Source: Rhodospirillales bacterium (GTDB lineage Bacteria > Pseudomonadota > Alphaproteobacteria > UBA8366 > Aestuariispiraceae). Taken from it: a stretch of 52,373 bases of DNA. A program made the position numbers and the translations under genes. The notes under the pieces were generated by a model. The model saw only the letters and a list, made by a program, of their open reading frames with translations, did no database searches and was not told the DNA's origin. The stretch is from contig NZSA01000051.1 in the NCBI GenBank assembly GCA_002696645.1, forward strand, positions 544 to 52,916, in the 5' to 3' direction. Numbering within the stretch: the stretch's first letter is position 1; every line of letters begins with the position of its first letter. Below are positions 1-8,528 of this stretch, piece after piece.

Positions 1-38
1 GGGGGGTGATCGCTGTAATCCTCATTCCACACCCACGA

Positions 39-2711
39 TCATTCAAACCGCACGGAAAAGCCCATGCCGTCCAGGGAGACATGGGCCTGTTGAAAGCTCT
101 TACCCTCTGCCATTTGCGACAGAACGGCTTCGGCCAGGGTTGGCAGCAGGTTTTGGGTTACCACATTGTCGATCGCCCGCGCGCCGCTTTCCACCTCTGC
201 AGATCGCGCTGCGATGGTTGGCGCAATGGCAGGGTCCAGTACCAGAGTGGCACCATTGTTTTCACTAAACCGCTTGGCAATGCGATCCAGTTTCAACTGG
301 ACGATATTGGCAATCTCTTCCTGACCTAGCGGTAGGTACGGAACAATGACCATGCGACCCAAGAAGGCTGGCTTGAAGCGGCTCAGCAGGTCCGGGCGCA
401 CCTTGGCAACCAGGCCATCCAGCGACATTGGCTCTCCACTGAAAGCCGCATCCATGATGACCCGATCCCCCAGATTGGAGGTCAGGATGATCACCGTATT
501 TTTGAAATCGACTTCGATGCCTTCACCATCTTCCATCATGCCCTTGTCGAACACCTGAAAGAACAGTTCCATCACATCGGGATGGGCCTTCTCCACCTCA
601 TCCAATAGCACAACTGAATAGGGGTTGCGGCGCACGGCCTCCGTCAAAACGCCGCCCGTGCCATAGCCGACATAGCCTGGCGGTGCGCCTTTCAGGCCGG
701 ACACCGTATGGGCCTCCTGAAACTCCGACATATTGACGGAGATCAGATTACGCTCCCCCCCAAACAACAATTCCGCAAGGGTTAGAGCCGTTTCCGTCTT
801 CCCGACACCGCTGGGGCCAACGAACATAAAGACCCCAACTGGCTTGCTGGGATCATCCAGACCCGCGCGATAGGTGCGAATGCGTCGGGCCACCACATCC
901 AGCGCGTGATCCTGCCCAACAATGCGGGCTTTCATCCGGCTTTCCAGATCAATCACGCCCTGAATGTCATCGCGCATCATGCGGCCAACGGGGATGCCCG
1001 TCCATCCGGCAACCACACTGGCGACGGTATCGCCATTAACCTCCACCGGGACCATCGGCGTATCACCTTGCAGCGCCACCAGTTTGGCGTTCAGATCTGC
1101 ATAGGCCTGACCCGGCGGTTCGCCCTGCAAGCGCTTTGCCAGGACCGCCATCATCTCCTCAACAACGGCGCGCTCTTCTTCCCAGCGGGCGGTCAGGGTA
1201 TCGCGTTGGGTTTCAGCCTCCGCAAGCGCGGCATCCAGTTTGGCCAACCGGGCGGCGTGATCCCCTTCCAGCACCCTTTCGCGATGCAGAATGTCACGCT
1301 CCACCGACAGGCGTTCAACCTGACGAATGGCCGCTTCCACCTGGGGCGGACGATCCCCTTGTGCGACCGCGACCCGGGCGCAGGCCGTGTCCAAAACGCC
1401 AATCGCCTTATCAGGCAATTGCCGCCCGGTGATATAACGGGCCGACAGCGAAACAGCCTCTGCAATCGCCTCGTCCAGAATGCGCACCTTGTGATGTTCT
1501 TCCAGACGCCGTGCCAGGCCTCGCACCATCGCGACTGCGCGTTCTGGATCAGGCTCGTCCACTTTAACGACCTGGAAGCGCCGGGCCAACGCGGGGTCTT
1601 TCTCAATATACTTTTTGTATTCCGCCCATGTTGTCGCAGCGACGGTGCGCAATTCACCCCGTGCCAAGGCAGGCTTCAGCAGATTGGCCGCATCTCCCTG
1701 CCCCGCAGCGCCACCAGCACCAATCAGCGTATGAGCCTCATCAATGAACAGAATGATCGGACGGGGGGAGGATTTCACCGCATCGATGACGGTTTTCAAG
1801 CGATCTTCAAACTCCCCCTTCATCGATGCGCCCGCTTGCAGCAGGGCCAGGTCCAGAACACGCAAATCCACATCCCGCAAAGGTTCTGGCACATCGCCAT
1901 CAGCAATCCGCTGGGCAAGCCCTTCGACCACGGCTGTCTTCCCGACCCCGGCTTCACCGGTCAGGATGGGATTGTTCTGGCGGCGGCGCATCAGGATATC
2001 GACCATTTGCCGTATCTCTCCATCACGCCCGACAATCGGATCAATTGCACCAATCAGCGCCTGATCCGTCAGGGAGATCGTATAAAGCTCCAGCGCATCC
2101 GCCTTGGCGGTGGCGGCAGCCTGTGCCGCCTGTTCTTCTTCCGTTGGTGCACCGGCTTTCGCCTGTTGGACCTCTTTGCGCCGTTCCTTCGCCGCCTTTG
2201 CATCGGCCTTGCTGGCCTCAATCGCACTGGGCATTACCTCTGGCGATTGGCGCAGAATTTCAGACCAACTGTCGCGCAGGCCCGCAGCAGGGATCGCCTT
2301 AAAGGCAGGGGCGCCATCGAATAGGGGAGCACGAATTGATTCCGTGTCCAGCGCGGCCTGCAGCAAAGCCGCAGAGCGCGTCGCATTCTGGCCCAGGCTG
2401 AGTGAGGAATAGACCCAGGCTTCCTGCAAAAGATCAGCAATTTGGGGCGACAAGGCGGGGGTTCTGGTGTTGCCGCGTCGGAATCCTTCGACAGCGCCTT
2501 GCAAATCGGCAATCAGGTCGGACAGTTCAACACCATGGGCCTTCAGACCCTGCACCGCATCCGTGTCCGTCTGATCCAGCAATTTCAGCAGGACATGCTC
2601 GACTTCGACATTAAAATTGGTCTGCTGCACACACAACTGGGCCGCCCCTTCCAACGCCTTTTTACAGGCGGGGTTCAGCTTCCCCACAAGGGTTTTCATA
2701 TCCAACTGCAT
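39..2711 (-). CDS. clpV: Type VI secretion AAA+ ATPase ClpV (TssH)
   Basis: A 890-residue double-AAA+ Clp ATPase. ClpV dismantles contracted TssB/TssC sheaths in the cytoplasm so that the type VI apparatus can be rebuilt. Visible parts: a Clp-N domain (about 1-150) opening with the ClpV-like '[17 protein letters not shown]'; Walker A 'GEAGVGKT' near 250 and Walker B 'LFIDEAHT' near 317; a coiled-coil middle domain about 450-530; a second Walker A 'GPSGVGKTE' near 629 with '[13 protein letters not shown]' near 700; and a D2-small domain at the C-terminus. GGAAGGAG lies about 10 nt before the ATG; an internal ATG at 2699 is an alternative. The N-terminus favours ClpV over the chaperone ClpB. 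No other type VI gene lies to its right, so any partners must be beyond the left edge. Confidence 0.88.
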   Translation of the reverse strand: MQLDMKTLVGKLNPACKKALEGAAQLCVQQTNFNVEVEHVLLKLLDQTDTDAVQGLKAHGVELSDLIADLQGAVEGFRRGNTRTPALSPQIADLLQEAWVYSSLSLGQNATRSAALLQAALDTESIRAPLFDGAPAFKAIPAAGLRDSWSEILRQSPEVMPSAIEASKADAKAAKERRKEVQQAKAGAPTEEEQAAQAAATAKADALELYTISLTDQALIGAIDPIVGRDGEIRQMVDILMRRRQNNPILTGEAGVGKTAVVEGLAQRIADGDVPEPLRDVDLRVLDLALLQAGASMKGEFEDRLKTVIDAVKSSPRPIILFIDEAHTLIGAGGAAGQGDAANLLKPALARGELRTVAATTWAEYKKYIEKDPALARRFQVVKVDEPDPERAVAMVRGLARRLEEHHKVRILDEAIAEAVSLSARYITGRQLPDKAIGVLDTACARVAVAQGDRPPQVEAAIRQVERLSVERDILHRERVLEGDHAARLAKLDAALAEAETQRDTLTARWEEERAVVEEMMAVLAKRLQGEPPGQAYADLNAKLVALQGDTPMVPVEVNGDTVASVVAGWTGIPVGRMMRDDIQGVIDLESRMKARIVGQDHALDVVARRIRTYRAGLDDPSKPVGVFMFVGPSGVGKTETALTLAELLFGGERNLISVNMSEFQEAHTVSGLKGAPPGYVGYGTGGVLTEAVRRNPYSVVLLDEVEKAHPDVMELFFQVFDKGMMEDGEGIEVDFKNTVIILTSNLGDRVIMDAAFSGEPMSLDGLVAKVRPDLLSRFKPAFLGRMVIVPYLPLGQEEIANIVQLKLDRIAKRFSENNGATLVLDPAIAPTIAARSAEVESGARAIDNVVTQNLLPTLAEAVLSQMAEGKSFQQAHVSLDGMGFSVRFE

Positions 2712-2813
2712 GCGCGCGGCGCTCCTTCCCGATCAACGGATAAGACTCCGTCGCGATTCGAGATTTCGCGCAAGGGACGGGATTCAGACATGCGGAACCG
2801 AAATGCTTATACT

Positions 2814-2841
2814 GTCATTCCCACGAGGGCGGGAATCCAGC
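2814..2841. repeat. GTCATTCCC...GGGAATCCAG dyad, left copy
   Basis: An inverted repeat (ATTCCCaC / GgGGGAAT type) that reads GTCATTCCCACGAGGGCGGG followed by AATCCAG. A near-identical copy at 3337-3362 brackets the 218-bp repeat block on its other side. This motif resembles short dispersed palindromes known from many alphaproteobacterial genomes; that general similarity is from knowledge, not from a search. Confidence 0.6.
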
Positions 2842-3320
2842 ACCACCCACGCGAATCGCGCCCGCCGCTCTGGACCCCGGATCAAGTCCGGGGTGACGGT
2901 GCATTAGGCAAGTGTCTCCTCACCCTGAGGAGCGAAGCGTCTCGAAGGGTGGGCCCTCTGAAAGCGCCCTACTTACAGCCCCTCCTTCGAGACGGCGCAT
3001 TGGCGCCTCATCAGGATGAGAATGGAACAATTTGAGGAACGCCCAGGTGGTATTCCTGCACCACCCACGCGAATCGCGCCCGCCGCCCTGGACCCCGGAT
3101 CAAGTCCGGGGTGACGGTGCATTAAGCAAGTGTCTCCTCACCCTGAGGGGCGTAGCGTCTCGAAGGGTGGGCCCTCTGCAAGCACCCTACTTACAGCCCC
3201 TCCTTCGAGACGGCGCTACCGCACCTCCTCAGGATGAGAATGGAACAATTTGAGGAGCGCCCAGGTGGTAATTCTGCACCACCCATGCCAATCGAACCCG
3301 CCTCAAGTCCGGGGTGACGC
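2841..3320. repeat. 218-bp tandem repeat, two full copies and a decayed third
   Basis: Copy 1 runs 2841-3058, copy 2 3059-3276, and a shortened third copy begins at 3277 and fades by about 3320 after losing the first arm of its palindrome. Each full unit starts CACCACCCACGCGAATCGCG, then carries the dyad ACCCCGGA-TCAAG-TCCGGGGT (8-bp arms, 5-nt spacer), then a second longer imperfect dyad built from CTCACCCTGAGG, TCTCGAAGGGTGGG, its partner CCTTCGAGACGGCGC and a closing CAGGATGAG. The copies differ by only a few substitutions, so the duplication is recent or maintained. Such elements could fold in RNA; no protein is evident. Confidence 0.85.
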
Positions 3321-3336
3321 TAGCCTATAACTCTCG

Positions 3337-3362
3337 TCATTCCCGCGCAGGCGGGAATCCAG
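3337..3362. repeat. GTCATTCCC...GGGAATCCAG dyad, right copy
   Basis: Reads GTCATTCCCGCGCAGGCGGG followed by AATCCA; the arms ATTCCCGC and GCGGGAAT are perfectly complementary. It is the partner of the copy at 2814-2841 and closes the repeat block about 70 bp before the stop of the minus-strand oxidoreductase gene, so it could act as a 3' stem-loop for that transcript. Confidence 0.6.
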
Positions 3363-3430
3363 GGCCAAACGTGCCAAACGCGCCTGTCGCACTGACTCTC
3401 AGATCAAACCCAACATAACAAAACCGACCC

Positions 3431-4756
3431 CTAAATCTCCGCCGGGGCCAGGGATGTGCCGTCGAAGAAGCGCGTATACCGGAAGGGTTCTGGATCAACA
3501 CAGGGCGGTTCCCCAACCGTCAATTGGGCCGCCAGCTTGCCAGCCCCTGGACCAATGCCAAAGCCATGTCCGGAAAAACCTGACGCCAGCGTCAGGCCGG
3601 GCAATGCCTCCAACGGGGCGATGCAGGGAACGGCATCGGGAGTCGTATCGATCATGCCGGCCCAATATTCCTCCACCTGCAAATCCTTCAGGACAGGAAA
3701 GGCCGCCTTGAAGCTGGCGAAGCCCTTGTCCAGAATTTTGCGATCCGCCGCCGGGTCCAGAATGCGTGTTCGTTCAAACGGGCTTTCCGAATTCAGATCC
3801 CAGGAGGTGTTTTGCATAAGCTGTTCGAAGAAACGACCGTCCAGGCGCAGCTTGATCGTATCGCGTTCCGCCATGAAGGATTTCCAGAATTTATCCATCC
3901 AGCGAAACGCATCTGGAACCAGATAAAAGGTCGAATCAAATCCTCGCGACAGGGAATATTTGCCATCATTCCGGCGTCTGATCGCGAAATCGGGGGTGGA
4001 AAGCCCCCCAGGCGTCACTTCCGGTCCAGCCGTTGTGCGCAACACAGATGATTTGACCTGTAATTGCGGGAACGCAATGTCATGGCGCTTCAGGAACAGG
4101 GACGACCACGCACCCCCGGCCAGGATGACGGAGTCACAGGCGATCACACCTTTTTCCGTGACCACAGCAGACACACGCCCGCCCGATGTTTCCAGACCGC
4201 GCACGGCACAGCCTGTCAGAATCGCTGCGCCCTTCTTCTGTGCCGATGTTGCAATGGCTGGGGCGGCCTTATGCGGTTCTGCGCGCCCGTCGCTGGGCGT
4301 CCACAGCGCCCCTGGATAACCCGTTTCATAGCCTGGCAACAAATCGCGTAACCCCTGAGGGGTAACGGTTCTGGTATCCAATTGATACTGTTTTGCAATA
4401 TCCACCCAGCGCTCATAAGAGGCCATCTGCTTTTCAGTCTTGGCAACATAAATGACGCCCGCCTGCGCAAAGCCGGTTTCAGCCTCGATCTCCTTATCAA
4501 GACCGCGCCATATCCTAAGGGCTTCCTGGATCAGCGGCATTTCCTTTGGGTCACGTCCCTGCTGACGGCAATAGCCCCAATTGCGAGAAGATTGCTCCCC
4601 CCCGATCACGCCCTTTTCGCACAGGGCGACGCTGTAGCCCTTTTTCACCAAATGCCAGACGGCAGAGACACCAATGATGCCGCCGCCAATCACAACGACA
4701 TCCACTTTCTTTGGCAGGACCTGTGTCGCTGCGACGGGATCAACAGGAGGAGACAT
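3431..4756 (-). CDS. FAD-dependent amino acid/amine oxidase (DadA/SoxB-like)
   Basis: A 441-residue flavoprotein of the DAO superfamily (D-amino-acid dehydrogenase, sarcosine oxidase beta, glycine oxidase). The N-terminus has the Rossmann dinucleotide site 'VVVIGGGIIGVSAVWHLVKK' near residues 20-39 followed by an acidic 'CEKG' ribose contact. The C-terminal 'YWAGMIDTTPDAVPCI' and 'GFSGHGFGIGPGAGKLAA' are the usual second FAD contacts of this family. Expected to oxidise a primary or secondary amine to an imine; the substrate cannot be read from the sequence. It follows the GST gene by only 6 nt with no clear SD of its own, so it is probably translated from the same message. Confidence 0.82.
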   Translation of the reverse strand: MSPPVDPVAATQVLPKKVDVVVIGGGIIGVSAVWHLVKKGYSVALCEKGVIGGEQSSRNWGYCRQQGRDPKEMPLIQEALRIWRGLDKEIEAETGFAQAGVIYVAKTEKQMASYERWVDIAKQYQLDTRTVTPQGLRDLLPGYETGYPGALWTPSDGRAEPHKAAPAIATSAQKKGAAILTGCAVRGLETSGGRVSAVVTEKGVIACDSVILAGGAWSSLFLKRHDIAFPQLQVKSSVLRTTAGPEVTPGGLSTPDFAIRRRNDGKYSLSRGFDSTFYLVPDAFRWMDKFWKSFMAERDTIKLRLDGRFFEQLMQNTSWDLNSESPFERTRILDPAADRKILDKGFASFKAAFPVLKDLQVEEYWAGMIDTTPDAVPCIAPLEALPGLTLASGFSGHGFGIGPGAGKLAAQLTVGEPPCVDPEPFRYTRFFDGTSLAPAEI

Positions 4757-4762
4757 GTTTGA

Positions 4763-5434
4763 TTACACCAAAGACCGTTCGAGTTTATCCCATTCCGCAA
4801 GGGTCGTTCCGAACGGAATCATGATATTTTTCCGATAGGCAGGGCGGTCCTGTAAGCGGGCATACCATGCCTTGATATTCTTGAAATCCTGATGATCAAC
4901 CTGAATGTTGTAATAGCGATAGATCAGCGTTCCCAAGGGGATATCCGCGATGGTCAGACGATCCATGACCATAAAGTCGCGACCGGCCAAATGCGCATCC
5001 AGAAGTGCCAGCGCCTTTTCCGTCGCAACCTTTGCCTGGGCAATCAAATCCGGGTTTCGCTGATCCGGTTCACATCGCACCGTGCGCCAGAACAAATCGA
5101 TCATGGGTCCGGTCAGGGTCGTTTTGTGCCAATCCAACCACTGATCCGCATGTGCCTGTTCTTGCAGATTGTCAGGCAACAAACTGCCCTGACCATGAGC
5201 CCGTGCAAGGTGGCGGACAATGGCGTTTGACTCGTACAGCGTAAAATCCCCATCTTGCAGTACAGGCACGCGCATATTCGGATTCATCGCCTTGAAGGTA
5301 TCCGTATTGATGCCACCGAAGGAACCCCCCACCATTTTATGGTCATAAGTAAGGCTCAATTCATCCGCCGTCCATAAGACCGGCATGACATTACTGGAAT
5401 TCTTGCGTCCCCATATGGTCAGCATGATCGACAA
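4763..5434 (-). CDS. Glutathione S-transferase family protein
   Basis: A 223-residue cytosolic GST. Residues 1-85 form the thioredoxin-fold domain with 'GRKNSSNVMPVLW', where the serines occupy the glutathione-activating position, the cis-proline motif 'RVPVLQDG' and 'LYESNAIVRHLA' (glutathione-binding E-S). The rest is the all-helical C-terminal domain with the N-capping-box motif 'LTIADIPLG'. Length fits theta-like bacterial GSTs. It sits 25 nt after glnE and 6 nt before an FAD oxidase on the same strand. The reaction is unknown; conjugation, isomerisation or peroxidase activity are all possible. An ATG two codons downstream is an equally plausible start. Confidence 0.87.
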   Translation of the reverse strand: MSIMLTIWGRKNSSNVMPVLWTADELSLTYDHKMVGGSFGGINTDTFKAMNPNMRVPVLQDGDFTLYESNAIVRHLARAHGQGSLLPDNLQEQAHADQWLDWHKTTLTGPMIDLFWRTVRCEPDQRNPDLIAQAKVATEKALALLDAHLAGRDFMVMDRLTIADIPLGTLIYRYYNIQVDHQDFKNIKAWYARLQDRPAYRKNIMIPFGTTLAEWDKLERSLV

Positions 5435-5459
5435 TTCCTTTGGATAGATAAGACTTTGA

Positions 5460-8429
5460 TCAGGTCAGGTCTTTACGGTAGCCCGCAGCGGGGGTGGCGA
5501 TCAATGCCTCATACTGGTCCCGTACTGCCTGCGCCACTTTTTCCATCCGCGGTGCTAAATCTTCAAATGCGTCTACCCCCGCAGCCCGCGCCAAAGCCCG
5601 CTTCTGTCCTTCCAGCGCATTGGCTGCATCGAACCCACCCCCCGGTGCGGTCAACCGGATTGCCGCCTGAACCTGCCGCCACAGGCGCAACCCCTCGCGT
5701 AATGCCGTGAAAGCGGGTTCGGTAAGGTATCCTGCGGCGTGCAATCGCTCCAGTGCATCTGCGGTATTGGTGGACAGAACAGAAGGATTTTCCGCTGCAT
5801 GCGCCAACTGCAATGCCTGGACAGTAAATTCGACATCGACCAGACCGCCCTGGCGATACTTCACATCCCATTCTGATTTCGGCGCAAATTCCCGCGCGAT
5901 TCGATTGTGCATTGTGTCTACATCAACCAACAATTTCTTTGGATCGCGCGGCTGGACCAGGGCGGTATGAATGGCGTCCGTCAGGCGCGCCTGCAGCGCT
6001 GCACTGCCATAAACCGGCCGGGCACGCGTCAGGGCCATATGCTCCCATGTCCAGGCCTCCCCGTCCGGCAAATTGTAGTAATTGGCAAAACCCGCCAATT
6101 GTGTCGCCAGAGCCCCGGCCTTGCCCGATGGACGCAACCGCGTATCGACCTCGTACAAGGACCCTTCCCCGGTTTCTGTGGTAATCGCGGTCACAAGGCG
6201 TTGGCACAGGCGCAGATAATAGACCTGTGGTCCCAGCGGTTTTGCACCATCCGATTGGGTCACGCCCTCTGCAAAATCATAGACAAAGACCAGATCCAAA
6301 TCAGACATGGGCAGCAATTCACCACCGCCCAATTTACCAAAGGCGATGACCGCCATCCCCATACCGTCAATATGGCCATGTTGCTCTGCAAACTCTTCCG
6401 ATGCGGCGGGCAGGATCGCATGCAGCGCCCGCAAGGCAATGGCGCTATAGGCAGGGCCAATGCGATCCCCGTCGGCAACGCCACGCAACAACTGAACACC
6501 GATCCGGAATTTCTGATCATTGGCCCAACGCCGCACCGCATCCAGGATATCCTGAAAATCGCGACACAGCGCCAATGCTGAGGATAAATCATCATCGTCA
6601 GACACAGCAAAGGGAGCATCAGACACGATTGGATCAAAGAAGTCCTCGCCCAACACGGAATCCAGAAGGATCGGTTTGCGCGACAACCAGTCGGCCAGGC
6701 GCGGCGCTTCCCCCAATATTTCAGAAACCAGGTTCAACAGGACTGGATGCGCCTGAAACAGTGAAAAAAGCTGAACACCAGACGGCAAGCCGGAAAGAAA
6801 ATTATCAAACCGCTGAAGCGCTTCGTCCGGGCTGGCCGTGTCACCAAAAGCCTTTAATATGCGGGGCATCAACTCCGTCAGGATTTGCCGACTGCGTTCG
6901 CTGCGGGTCGCACGATAGCGCCCGCGATGCCACACCCTGATCCGCTCTGCGACATGGGATGGATTTTCAAAGCCCATCCGCGACAAGGTGTCCAAGGTGT
7001 CTGGATCATCTTCACTGCCGGTAAAGACCAGAGAACCATCGCCCCCCAAGTCCGGCGATTCCTCAAATAACCGTGCATAATGACCAGCAACTGTGGTCAG
7101 GGTCTCTCGCAGTGTCGTGCGGAATGCATCCAGGTCAGCATGGCCCATGAACTGGGCGATTGCCGCCATGCCCTCTGGCGTTTTTGGCATGGTCTGGGTC
7201 TGCTGGTCATTCACCATCTGCAACCGGTGTTCCAGGCGGCGCAGGTAGTGATAGGACTGCTTCATCTCTGCGGCGGTTTCCGGTAGAACATGGCCAAATT
7301 CTGCCAGTCGATCCAGCATCAGGCAGGTCGGCTTCTCCCGCAATTCAACCTGACGCCCGCCCCAGATCAATTGCTGTGTCTGAACAAAGAATTCGATCTC
7401 CCGAATGCCGCCGCGACCGATTTTGATATTGTGACCATCAACGGCAATCTCTGCACCCCCGCGATAGGCATTGATCTGGCGCTTGATGGAATGAATATCC
7501 TGGATGGCCGCGAAATCCAGAAATTTTCGCCAGATGAAAGGCCGGATATGGGTCAGGAATTCCTCCCCCAGGACGTGATCACCGGCAACAGGTCGCGCCT
7601 TGATCATCGCGGCGCGCTCCCAATTCTGACCGACGCTTTCGTAGTAGGTTTCCGCTGCACGGACAGACATTGCCAACGGGGTGACACTGGGATCCGGGCG
7701 CAGCCTCAAATCCGTGCGGAATACATACCCTTCCCCCGTGCGCTCCTCCATCAGGCGGATAATCTGACGGGTGACCCGCACCATATCCTGGCGCAACTGA
7801 TCTGGATCATCCGGCGCCAGGCGCTGGGTATCGTATAAGACGATCAAATCAATATCCGATGAATAATTCAGCTCACGCGAACCATGTTTCCCCATCCCCA
7901 GGATAACAAAACCATCAGTATCATTTCCCACGGTGCCGTCTGCGCCGCCCCGCCAGGTGCGCAGCGCAAACCGACTGGCCCGTTCCAGCGCGCTGTCGGC
8001 TAAATCTGCCAGCGTGCCTGTCACTTTCTCCAATGACCACAAGCCCAGCAAATCGGCAATTGCAACGCCCAGGGCAACCGCACGCTTTGCCCGGCGCAGC
8101 TCTACCATCAGGGTTTTGTCATTGGTCGCCGTCTGATCCAAATTGGGTAATGCCGCCATCCGACGGGCGACGGCCTCATCCGGCCCGCACCGCAAAATGT
8201 CTGCAAACACATCTGTATCCCGTCGAATAAGGGCGCTTAGAAAATCGCTGTGGGCTGAGATGAAATTCAGAAAATGACGCCCACGGGGGTCTGCATAGAA
8301 ATCTTCCACAAGCGCATGATCAGGGTGGTCTTGCGCCAGAACAGGTTTATCAGCAGGTCGTGCGCCCTCCGGGATCGGTAAATCATCCGGATTTATGTGG
8401 CTAAGAAAGGATACCATCCCCATTTTCAA
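5460..8429 (-). CDS. glnE: Bifunctional glutamine synthetase adenylyltransferase/adenylyl-removing enzyme
   Basis: A 989-residue GlnE, which attaches AMP to glutamine synthetase and removes it in response to PII and glutamine, setting nitrogen assimilation. Two nucleotidyltransferase cores are visible: the N-terminal adenylyl-removase with 'GKHGSRELNYSSDIDLIVLYD'-type signature near residue 176 and the C-terminal adenylyltransferase with 'GKLGGGELLPMSDLDLVF' near 695, each with paired Asp metal ligands. Length is normal for the family. The longest frame starts with TTG at 8429, 5 nt after AAGGA; ATGs at 8423 and 8417 are alternatives. It is divergent from the AsmA-like gene (99 bp apart) and heads a GST and FAD-oxidase run. 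Confidence 0.96.
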   Translation of the reverse strand: MKMGMVSFLSHINPDDLPIPEGARPADKPVLAQDHPDHALVEDFYADPRGRHFLNFISAHSDFLSALIRRDTDVFADILRCGPDEAVARRMAALPNLDQTATNDKTLMVELRRAKRAVALGVAIADLLGLWSLEKVTGTLADLADSALERASRFALRTWRGGADGTVGNDTDGFVILGMGKHGSRELNYSSDIDLIVLYDTQRLAPDDPDQLRQDMVRVTRQIIRLMEERTGEGYVFRTDLRLRPDPSVTPLAMSVRAAETYYESVGQNWERAAMIKARPVAGDHVLGEEFLTHIRPFIWRKFLDFAAIQDIHSIKRQINAYRGGAEIAVDGHNIKIGRGGIREIEFFVQTQQLIWGGRQVELREKPTCLMLDRLAEFGHVLPETAAEMKQSYHYLRRLEHRLQMVNDQQTQTMPKTPEGMAAIAQFMGHADLDAFRTTLRETLTTVAGHYARLFEESPDLGGDGSLVFTGSEDDPDTLDTLSRMGFENPSHVAERIRVWHRGRYRATRSERSRQILTELMPRILKAFGDTASPDEALQRFDNFLSGLPSGVQLFSLFQAHPVLLNLVSEILGEAPRLADWLSRKPILLDSVLGEDFFDPIVSDAPFAVSDDDDLSSALALCRDFQDILDAVRRWANDQKFRIGVQLLRGVADGDRIGPAYSAIALRALHAILPAASEEFAEQHGHIDGMGMAVIAFGKLGGGELLPMSDLDLVFVYDFAEGVTQSDGAKPLGPQVYYLRLCQRLVTAITTETGEGSLYEVDTRLRPSGKAGALATQLAGFANYYNLPDGEAWTWEHMALTRARPVYGSAALQARLTDAIHTALVQPRDPKKLLVDVDTMHNRIAREFAPKSEWDVKYRQGGLVDVEFTVQALQLAHAAENPSVLSTNTADALERLHAAGYLTEPAFTALREGLRLWRQVQAAIRLTAPGGGFDAANALEGQKRALARAAGVDAFEDLAPRMEKVAQAVRDQYEALIATPAAGYRKDLT

Positions 8430-8528
8430 ACTATTCCTTAAAGCGGCGTTTAAATGCCGTGCGAACCGATTATTATGACCCTTCGACTTCCCTTATGGCA
8501 GTCGCTGTACTCCTGAACCAAGGACACT

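Larger units (their letters stand above)
2712..3430. other. Gene-free gap filled with palindromic repeats
   Basis: This 719 bp stretch between clpV and the FAD oxidoreductase gene has no convincing gene. Short open frames cross it in several phases but only because the repeat units lack stops. Its content is mostly a 218-bp unit present about 2.2 times, bracketed by two copies of a smaller GTCATTCCC...GGGAATCCAG dyad. The first ~100 bp, just upstream of clpV, may hold the clpV promoter but I see no clear -35/-10 pair. Confidence 0.7.

Noticed and set aside
906..2324. Long plus-strand open frame (472 codons) opposite clpV
   Set aside because: It mirrors the clpV coding strand, has no recognisable domain, and its residues reflect antisense codon bias.
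2841..3320. Possible CRISPR array
   Set aside because: The period is 218 bp with nearly identical 'spacers', so it is a tandem repeat of palindromic elements, not repeats with unique spacers.
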